A DNA stretch of 5,916 nucleotides from an uncultured Gammaproteobacteria bacterium (GTDB lineage Bacteria > Pseudomonadota > Gammaproteobacteria > Pseudomonadales > UBA5518), in the NCBI GenBank assembly GCA_903921135.1, contig CAIXOY010000400.1, positions 1 to 5,916 of the forward strand, written 5' to 3'. A program made the position numbers and the translations under genes. The notes under the pieces are model-generated. The model made no database searches. It saw only the letters and a list, made by a program, of their open reading frames with translations, and was not told the DNA's origin. Below are positions 1 through 5,130 of the stretch, piece by piece; the stretch's first letter is position 1, and the number at the start of each line of letters is the position of its first letter.

Positions 1-1
1 C

Positions 2-925
2 CGCATCACGCGCATGCTCGGCATCGAGATCCCCGTGATACAGGCGCCCATGGGTTGGATCGCGCGCGCACCGCTGGCCTCGGCCGTGTCCAATGCGGGT
101 GGCATGGGCATCATCGAGACCTCATCCGGCGAACTCGACCTGATCCGCGACGAAATCCGCCGCATGCGCACGCTCACCGACAAACCCTTCGGCGTGAACA
201 TCGCGCAGGCCTTTGTGAAAGACCCGGGTATCGCCAACTTCGTGATCGATCAGGGCGTGCGCTTCGTCACCACGTCTGCCGGGAGCCCCGAGCGTTACAC
301 CGCGCAATTGAAAGCCGCTGGCCTTACGGTCTTCCACGTCGTGCCCACGCTGAAAGCCGCCATCAAGGCGGTGGAAGCCGGCGTCGATGGCCTGGTCGTG
401 GAAGGCGCGGAAGGCGGCGGTTTCAAGAACCCCAAGGACGTGGCGAGCATGGTGCTTCTGCCACTCGTGTGCTCGCAGTTCGATCTGCCCGTGGTGGCGG
501 CCGGTGGCTTCGTGGACGGCCGCTCGATGGTTGCGGCCTTTGCGCTGGGCGCAGAGGCCGTGCAACTGGGCACGCGGATGGTCTCGGCGCTGGAGTCACC
601 GGTGCACGCCAACTGGAAGCAGGCCATCGTGCAGGCCGCAGAAACCGACACCGTTTTCCTGAACCGCTTCCACGGCCCGGCGTTGCGCGCGTTGCGGACC
701 GAGCGCACCAGCAGGCTTGAGCGCTCGCCCGACAACGTCTTCGGCGAGTTCGGCGACAAAACCGCGTTGTACTTCGGTGGCGACATGGAAGCCGCGGTGC
801 CTCTCACCGGGCAGGTGGCCGGGCGCATCGACGCGATCAAGCCGGTGGCGCAGATCCTTGGGGAAATCCGCGAGGAATTCTTCGCCACCATCGGTGCTCT
901 GGCGCGCGACTACGGCGCCACCTGA
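2..925 (+). CDS. Nitronate monooxygenase (2-nitropropane dioxygenase)-family FMN oxidoreductase, 5' end probably outside the window
   Basis: This is a cytosolic FMN-dependent TIM-barrel protein of the NMO/FabK-like superfamily. Members oxidise alkyl nitronates or reduce enoyl thioesters with FMN. The frame is open to the left edge, and the residues before the ATG at 14 (R-I-T-R) look like family N-terminus, so the true start is probably just upstream. Numbering from that ATG, the FMN-binding start QAPMGW is at 10-15, GVNI at 60-63, VTTSAGSP at 85-92, the flavin-phosphate region AAGGFVDGR at 162-170 and LGTRM at 185-189. The C-terminal GQVAGRI helix region is also typical of the family. The loop EGAEGGGFKNP (130-140) has Phe137 where class I NMOs have the catalytic His of the AGGH motif, so true nitronate oxidation is doubtful. 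The last 16 bp overlap the convergent SnoaL-like gene. Family assignment is sure; the substrate is unknown. Confidence 0.88.
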   Translation, partial: RITRMLGIEIPVIQAPMGWIARAPLASAVSNAGGMGIIETSSGELDLIRDEIRRMRTLTDKPFGVNIAQAFVKDPGIANFVIDQGVRFVTTSAGSPERYTAQLKAAGLTVFHVVPTLKAAIKAVEAGVDGLVVEGAEGGGFKNPKDVASMVLLPLVCSQFDLPVVAAGGFVDGRSMVAAFALGAEAVQLGTRMVSALESPVHANWKQAIVQAAETDTVFLNRFHGPALRALRTERTSRLERSPDNVFGEFGDKTALYFGGDMEAAVPLTGQVAGRIDAIKPVAQILGEIREEFFATIGALARDYGAT

Positions 926-1392
926 CCGGCAATATGCATCGCGCTCATGTGCGCCGTCAGCCGGTCTGCGGCCTCGTTGAAGGTGCGCTCTGCCAGCCGG
1001 AAACGGCTGATCCTCCAGCCCTCGGGCCGCCGGATCATCTCGCAGTGGTAGATGCCGCCCATCGGCATGTGCATCACGTGCATGTAGGTGGTGACAGAGG
1101 CTGCATCCCCGCGCAACTGCACCATGTGATTCGACATGAAGTGCAGCACGTCGGGGAATTTCAGCAGCGAGGTCTGCAGCCAGCCCACGATTGCCTCCCT
1201 CCCCCGCACGATGCCGTCACCGCCCACGTACTGTTTTACCGAGGAGAAATCCCCTTCGACGTCGAGGTCGAAGACCTCGTCCAGCATCGCCCAGTCCCAG
1301 AAGTCGATGCCCCATGCGTAGCGGTGCATCACGTCCGCGATCTCGATGCGGTCTGCGGTCTCGAGCAAACGGCGCTGCTGTTCGGGCGTCAT
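910..1392 (-). CDS. Nuclear transport factor 2 / SnoaL-like domain protein
   Basis: This 160-residue cytosolic protein has one NTF2-like cone-shaped alpha+beta domain of the SnoaL_4 type. The family includes polyketide cyclases, dehydratases and isomerases such as scytalone dehydratase and ketosteroid isomerase, and many members are of unknown function. Family signs are an N-terminal helix with the I-x-D-V-M-H-x-Y-A-x-G-I-D pattern (about 18-30) followed by a DW motif (33-34), a His/Asn-bearing strand HFMSNH (84-89), and the closing G-I-Y-H-C-E then EGWRISRFR pattern (113-132). Tyr25, Asp30, His84 and His89 are candidate pocket residues by analogy only. The start is fixed by a GAGGAG ribosome binding site 7 nt before the ATG. 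The gene is divergent from the alkylsulfatase and overlaps the tail of the NMO-like gene by 16 bp. Residues 104-119 are unusually rich in Met, His and Cys. Fold assignment is good; reaction and substrate cannot be read from the sequence. Confidence 0.85.
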   Translation of the reverse strand: MTPEQQRRLLETADRIEIADVMHRYAWGIDFWDWAMLDEVFDLDVEGDFSSVKQYVGGDGIVRGREAIVGWLQTSLLKFPDVLHFMSNHMVQLRGDAASVTTYMHVMHMPMGGIYHCEMIRRPEGWRISRFRLAERTFNEAADRLTAHMSAMHIAGQVAP

Positions 1393-1399
1393 GGCGGTT

Positions 1400-1405
1400 C
1401 TCCTC
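1400..1405 (-). promoter_or_regulatory. Ribosome binding site of the SnoaL-like gene
   Basis: Read on the - strand, GAGGAG lies 7 nt before the ATG at 1392. This is near-ideal Shine-Dalgarno spacing and decides the start codon of the SnoaL-like gene. Confidence 0.75.
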
Positions 1406-1440
1406 GTGTGGAACGGCGGGTTGCGGCAGGCTGCAGGCCC

Positions 1441-1445
1441 GGAGG
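1441..1445 (+). promoter_or_regulatory. Strong Shine-Dalgarno sequence of the short leader ORF
   Basis: GGAGG is followed after 5 nt by the ATG at 1451. That ATG is not in the alkylsulfatase frame. The in-frame alkylsulfatase ATGs at 1471 and 1483 lie 25 and 37 nt downstream, too far for this site to serve directly, so it appears to drive the leader ORF. If TAAGAT at 1447-1452 is instead a -10 box, this site would not be transcribed. Confidence 0.4.
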
Positions 1446-1450
1446 TTAAG

Positions 1451-1486
1451 ATGCCCTCGTCTCATACGCCATGGCCCCTGCGATGA
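1451..1486 (+). CDS. Possible 11-residue leader peptide coupled to the alkylsulfatase start
   Basis: The ORF reads MPSSHTPWPLR and then TGA. It starts 5 nt after GGAGG. Its stop overlaps the second in-frame ATG of the alkylsulfatase in an ATGA arrangement (1483-1486), the classic geometry for translational re-initiation. Neither alkylsulfatase ATG has its own ribosome binding site, which makes coupling plausible. The peptide resembles nothing known and has no run of regulatory codons, so any function would lie in its translation. An ORF this short could also arise by chance. Confidence 0.3.
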   Translation: MPSSHTPWPLR

Positions 1487-3471
1487 ACACACTGCCCCTG
1501 CGTCTGATCGCTGTTGCGTTGCTGCTGTGCGCCTGCAGCCGCGAAACCCCACCCACTCCCGGCAATGACAGCGCCGTGGACGCCGCAGGCAACACGCCCG
1601 CCAGTGAATTCACGGCGCGCGCCAACGCCGCGGTTGCGGCATCGCTCCCCACCGACACCAGCGACATCGCCGATGCCGAGCGCGGCCTGATCGAGCGCGA
1701 GCAGGGATTGGTGATCGAATCAACCGTGACGGGGCGTCGCTGGAGCGCTGATGCATTCTCCTTTCTGCAAGGTGAAGCCCCCGCCAGCGTGAACCCCAGC
1801 CTCTGGCGGCAAGCGAATCTGAACGGGATGCACGGGCTCTACAAGGTGGCCGAGGGCATCTACCAGGTGCGCGGCTACGACGTCTCGAACATGACCTGGA
1901 TTCGCGGCAAGACCGGCTGGATCGTGGTGGATCCGCTCACCAGCATCGAAACCGCGGCCGCGGCCACGCGCCTCGCCCGCAAGCACCTCGGCAACGATCC
2001 GGTGAAGGCCGTGATCTTCACGCACAGCCATGTCGATCATTTCAGCGGCGTGGGCGGGCTGCTGGGCGACGCGAACACCGACGGCCTGCGCGTGATCGCA
2101 CCTGCGCGCTTCGTCGAGGAACTCACCAGCGAGAACATCCTGGCCGGCATCGGCATGGGACGTCGTGCCAGTTACCAGTTCGGCTATCCGCTCTCGCCCG
2201 GCGTGCGCGCTTATGTGGACTCAGGCCTGGGGCGACAGCCGCTGAGCGGCACCTCGAGTTTCCGGTTGCCCACCGAGAGCATCGACCGCACACCGCAGGA
2301 GGTGCAGATCGACGGAGTGGATTTCGTGTTCCAGTACACCCCGGAATCCGAGGCGCCCGCGGAACTCACCTTCTACCTGCCGGCATGGAAGGCCTGGTGC
2401 GGTGCCGAGATCGTGAACCGCACCATGCACAACCTCTACACGCTGCGCGGCGCGAAGGTGCGCGATGCGCTCAAGTGGAGCGGCTACATCGATGAAGCCA
2501 TCCGCCGTTTCGGCGACATGGAAATCGTCTTCACCAGCCACAACTGGCCGGTCTTCGGCCACGAACGCGCCATCAGTTTCCTCAAGGGCCAGCGCGACAC
2601 CTATCGCTACACGCACGACCAGACACTGCGCCTCGCCAACCAAGGCGCAACGCCGCGCGAGATCGCGGAGCAACTCGAGCTCCCGCCGCAACTCTCCGCG
2701 CAATTCGCCAACCGCGGTTACTACGGCACGCTGCGCCACAACGCCAAAGCCGTGTACCAGTTCTACTTCGGCTGGTACGACGCGAATCCCGCCAACCTCG
2801 ACCCGCTGCCACCCGAGGAACTCGGAAAACGCTATGTCGAGGCCGTGGGTGGCGCAGCAGCGCTGAAGGCAAAAGCACAAGCCGCCATCGCCGCGGGCGA
2901 TTACCGCTGGGCGGCGAGCCTGCTCGACAACCTCGTGTTCGCCGAGCCCGACGACACCGAGGCAAAGGAACTGCTGGCACGCGCCTACGACCAGCTTGGC
3001 TACCAGGCCGAGTCCGGCGTGTGGCGCAGCGCCTACCTCACCGGCGCGCACGAATTGCGCCACGGTGGCACCGTTGCGGCCATGGGTGTGAAAAACGGGG
3101 CGGCGATCCTCGAGCACATTCCGCTCGATCTGTTCTTCTCTGCGATGGCCACACGACTGAACGGTCCGCGTGCGGCGAAGGAAGAGCCCTTCTCGATCAA
3201 TTTCGTGTTCACCGACGTGAACGAAACGCACGTGCTGCAACTGGAAAACGCCGTGCTGCACCATCACCAGGAACCCGCAGCAGACCCTGCCGCGGTGGCT
3301 ACGGTTCGGCTCACACGGCCGTTTTTCCTGAAGATGGTCTCGGGAGCCGCGGGCATCCGCGATCTGGTGTTCTCGGACGAGATTTCGGTGGAGGGCAGCC
3401 GCACTGCACTCCTAGGCTTCTTCGGGCTGCTGGACGCGGCGGACGGGAACTTCGCGATCGTGACGCCCTGA
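1471..3471 (+). CDS. Alkyl sulfatase, metallo-beta-lactamase fold (SdsA1/type III family), predicted lipoprotein
   Basis: The protein hydrolyses alkyl sulfate esters to alcohol (or ketone precursor) and sulfate at a binuclear zinc site, as does SdsA1 of Pseudomonas aeruginosa, which degrades SDS. It has 666 residues, close to the family's usual length. The N-terminus is a lipoprotein signal: hydrophobic 10-19, lipobox L-C-A with Cys22, then Ser at +2, which favours the outer membrane. The metallo-beta-lactamase domain covers about 115-370, with the zinc motif THSHVDH at 184-190, SEAPAE at 293-298 (Glu294), Glu313 in GAE, the family block MHNLYTLRGAK at 319-329, and SHNWP at 356-360 with probable ligand His357. 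The all-alpha dimerisation domain covers about 375-515, and the SCP2-like C-terminal domain about 535-664. All expected metal ligands are present, so it should be active. The start is ATG 1471 or, with a better signal peptide and coupling to the leader ORF, ATG 1483; neither has a clear ribosome binding site of its own. Primary or secondary alkyl sulfate preference cannot be told. Confidence 0.93.
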   Translation: MAPAMNTLPLRLIAVALLLCACSRETPPTPGNDSAVDAAGNTPASEFTARANAAVAASLPTDTSDIADAERGLIEREQGLVIESTVTGRRWSADAFSFLQGEAPASVNPSLWRQANLNGMHGLYKVAEGIYQVRGYDVSNMTWIRGKTGWIVVDPLTSIETAAAATRLARKHLGNDPVKAVIFTHSHVDHFSGVGGLLGDANTDGLRVIAPARFVEELTSENILAGIGMGRRASYQFGYPLSPGVRAYVDSGLGRQPLSGTSSFRLPTESIDRTPQEVQIDGVDFVFQYTPESEAPAELTFYLPAWKAWCGAEIVNRTMHNLYTLRGAKVRDALKWSGYIDEAIRRFGDMEIVFTSHNWPVFGHERAISFLKGQRDTYRYTHDQTLRLANQGATPREIAEQLELPPQLSAQFANRGYYGTLRHNAKAVYQFYFGWYDANPANLDPLPPEELGKRYVEAVGGAAALKAKAQAAIAAGDYRWAASLLDNLVFAEPDDTEAKELLARAYDQLGYQAESGVWRSAYLTGAHELRHGGTVAAMGVKNGAAILEHIPLDLFFSAMATRLNGPRAAKEEPFSINFVFTDVNETHVLQLENAVLHHHQEPAADPAAVATVRLTRPFFLKMVSGAAGIRDLVFSDEISVEGSRTALLGFFGLLDAADGNFAIVTP

Positions 3472-3482
3472 GCGCTCGCCCC
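3472..3482. other. Convergent junction without a visible terminator
   Basis: Only 11 bp separate the stop codons of the alkylsulfatase and the phosphatase gene. I see no GC hairpin with a T-run in either direction, so any transcription end must lie inside the opposing coding sequence or be Rho-dependent. Confidence 0.5.
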
Positions 3483-4724
3483 TCAGAACCGGATCCGCAC
3501 GATCGAGAAATCATCGTCCAGGGCGCCCGGGCCGTGGAGATCCTGCGCCCATGCCAGCACGCCCTCAAGGCCGGTCTCTTCCGTGCCGTGGCGGTGCATG
3601 AAGGCCTCGAAATCCTCGAAGCTCGCGTCCTTGCCCTGCGGATCCATGATCTCGAAGCAGCCGTCGCAGAGCACCACCAGCGAGGCACCCTCGGGCACCT
3701 GCACGCGCAGGGCCTCGTAACCGATGTCGGGCATCAAGCCCACGATCAGGCCGGGCGACAGCAAACGCTCGCTGCTGCAGTGCCCGTTCGCATCGGGTGC
3801 CGAGAGCAGCAAGGCCGGCGGGTGACCGCCGCTTGCGTGCGCCAGCGTGCGGGTGGAGCGCTGGTACACCCCGTACCACAGCGTGAAGTACATATCGTTG
3901 TGCTTCTCGCAGGGAAACGCGTTGCTGATGGCGCCCATCGTGGCGGCCGGGTCGCGGAAATCCGTTCCCGGCAAAGCGCCCGAACGGATCACGTTGATGG
4001 CCGTGACGGCGAGCAGGCAGGCACCCACGCCGTGACCGCAGACATCGAGCAGATAAACCGCGAAGTGGTCGTCATCGATCCAGTGATAGCCGAAAGCATC
4101 ACCGCCCAGCTCAGTGGAGGGCTGGTAGACCCAGTCGATGCGCAACGGCGCGGTGGTGGGCTCGGGTAGGCTCGAGCGGATGTAGCGCATCGCCTCGGCG
4201 AGTTCCTCGTCCAGCCTGCGCTGCGTGCGTTCCAGCAGGTCTTTCTCGTGCTGCAACTGCAGCACACGCAAGGCATCGAGATCCCGCAGGCGTTTCTTGT
4301 CGATCGAGGTGGTGACACGGGCGCGCAGCAGCGTGGGGTTGAAGGTCTTCGGCAGGTAGTCCTCGGCGCCGGCCTCGATGCAGCGCACCGCCGTCTCGAT
4401 CTGCTCCGAACTCGAGATCACGATCACCGGCAGTGCGAGCGCGGGCTCGGCCTTGATGGCCTGCAGGAGTTCGAGGCCGTTCATCTCGGGCATTTCGATG
4501 TCGAGCAGCATGAGATCGAAGGAGGCCGCACGGATGCTCTCCAGCGCCTCGCGACCGTTGCCCGCCTCAGAGACGTTCTGTATGCCCAACTCCTTCAGCG
4601 CGCGGATCAGGCCAAGGCGCATCAGGCGGCTGTCATCCACCACGAGCACGCGCGCACCGGCCAGCATGTCGGCAGGGGCACTCGCGTCTGCAGACAGGGC
4701 ATCAGCGGCGGTTGTATCAGTCAT
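3483..4724 (-). CDS. Response regulator with PP2C (SpoIIE/RsbU-type) serine/threonine phosphatase output domain
   Basis: This 413-residue cytosolic protein has three parts. The receiver (about 23-140) shows acidic pair Asp30/Asp31, phospho-acceptor Asp75 in LLDIEMP, Ser104-106 at the switch position and Lys126 in YLPK. A charged heptad-like helix (about 141-185) looks like a coiled-coil signalling linker. The PP2C domain (about 195-413) shows GGD with Asp209, DVCGHG with Asp227, CDG with Asp354, and the final DDDFSIV with Asp403-405, so the metal-binding acids are present and activity is expected. By family precedent, receiver phosphorylation activates dephosphorylation of a phospho-Ser/Thr protein, usually a STAS anti-sigma antagonist. 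The start at 4724 is chosen because a longer frame to 4874 would run over the upstream gene with non-protein-like sequence. The ribosome binding site is weak; the ATG overlaps the upstream gene by 8 bp, suggesting coupling. There is no HATPase kinase domain, unlike CrsR, SypE or HsbR. The partner is unknown. Confidence 0.92.
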   Translation of the reverse strand: MTDTTAADALSADASAPADMLAGARVLVVDDSRLMRLGLIRALKELGIQNVSEAGNGREALESIRAASFDLMLLDIEMPEMNGLELLQAIKAEPALALPVIVISSSEQIETAVRCIEAGAEDYLPKTFNPTLLRARVTTSIDKKRLRDLDALRVLQLQHEKDLLERTQRRLDEELAEAMRYIRSSLPEPTTAPLRIDWVYQPSTELGGDAFGYHWIDDDHFAVYLLDVCGHGVGACLLAVTAINVIRSGALPGTDFRDPAATMGAISNAFPCEKHNDMYFTLWYGVYQRSTRTLAHASGGHPPALLLSAPDANGHCSSERLLSPGLIVGLMPDIGYEALRVQVPEGASLVVLCDGCFEIMDPQGKDASFEDFEAFMHRHGTEETGLEGVLAWAQDLHGPGALDDDFSIVRIRF

Positions 4725-5130
4725 GTGTTCCGGGCTCGTGTTCGGCGCTCGTGCGCGGGTGAAGTGTGACGAGGCGCGCGACGCGGGCGAGGAGTACGGG
4801 CCCGTCCGGCGGCTTGCGGATGAAATCGCGCACACCGAGGCGTGCAACGCGGCCGAAGGTCTGCGGCGCGACATTCGCCGACAGCATGATCACATGGGTG
4901 CGGGCCACAAGCGGATCCTGCCGCAGACGTTCCAGCATCTCGATGCCGCCCATCACCGGCATGTCGCAATCGAGAATGACCAGATCCGGCTGGCGCTCGC
5001 GAATGAGATCCAGCCCGAGTGCGCCGTTCTCTGCCTGCAGCAGCGTGCACTCGAAGGGGCGGAAGATCTCGGTGATCGCGCGCCTGATCAGGCTGCTGTC
5101 GTCTACCGAGACGATGAGCGGTGTGCTCAT
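4717..5130 (-). CDS. Stand-alone response regulator receiver (CheY-like)
   Basis: This 137-residue cytosolic protein consists of one receiver domain and a short polar tail (about 125-137) with no DNA-binding or enzymatic output domain. Phosphotransfer residues are intact: Asp10/Asp11, phospho-acceptor Asp54 in ILDCDMP, Ser84 in MLSAN and Lys106 in FIRKP. It should accept phosphate from a CheA-type kinase, then act by protein binding or as a phosphate sink. The start at 5130 is set by an AAGGAA ribosome binding site and by the receiver opening (L-I-V-S-V-D-D) at residue 5; the open frame further upstream to 5406 is a shadow of cheB. It overlaps cheB by 4 bp (ATGA) and the phosphatase gene by 8 bp, so all three belong to one operon. 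Whether it is a flagellar CheY, a pilus-type regulator or a partner of the phosphatase cannot be told. Confidence 0.92.
   Translation of the reverse strand: MSTPLIVSVDDSSLIRRAITEIFRPFECTLLQAENGALGLDLIRERQPDLVILDCDMPVMGGIEMLERLRQDPLVARTHVIMLSANVAPQTFGRVARLGVRDFIRKPPDGPVLLARVARLVTLHPRTSAEHEPGTHD

Larger units (their letters stand above)
1393..1470. promoter_or_regulatory. Divergent intergenic region, presumed to hold two promoters
   Basis: These 78 bp separate the divergent SnoaL-like and alkylsulfatase genes, so promoters for both should lie here or reach into the coding ends. No convincing sigma-70 pair is visible. The best + strand candidate is TTGCGG (1421-1426) with TAAGAT (1447-1452), but the 20-bp spacing is poor. 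A short direct repeat, GCAGGCT followed by GCAGGCC, spans about 1426-1439. The role as a promoter region is inferred from gene orientation; no operator can be named. Confidence 0.45.

Noticed and set aside
1421..1452. TTGCGG and TAAGAT as a sigma-70 promoter for the alkylsulfatase
   Set aside because: The spacing of 20 bp is poor and the matches are weak. It is kept only as a competing explanation for the leader ORF, not listed as a promoter.
2221..3267. Long - strand open frame of 348 codons inside the alkylsulfatase
   Set aside because: It lies wholly antisense to a well-conserved enzyme, with low-complexity Val/Gly/Arg composition and no recognisable motif.
3483..4100. Loss of a second acidic residue after GGD in the PP2C domain (GGDAFGY rather than GGDFYDY)
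   Set aside because: The main metal-binding Asp residues remain, and SpoIIE itself lacks the second Asp in this motif, so an inactive phosphatase is not implied.
3021..4169. Long + strand open frame of 382 codons crossing the alkylsulfatase and phosphatase 3' ends
   Set aside because: It is very rich in Arg, His and Gly with no family resemblance, and overlaps two genes with clear motifs. This is a shadow frame of GC-rich DNA.
4725..4874. N-terminal extension of the receiver-phosphatase by 50 residues
   Set aside because: The extension is an out-of-frame reading of the stand-alone receiver gene and is Ser/Arg-rich. Protein-like sequence begins at the Met codon ending at 4724, with the ATG overlap expected of an operon.
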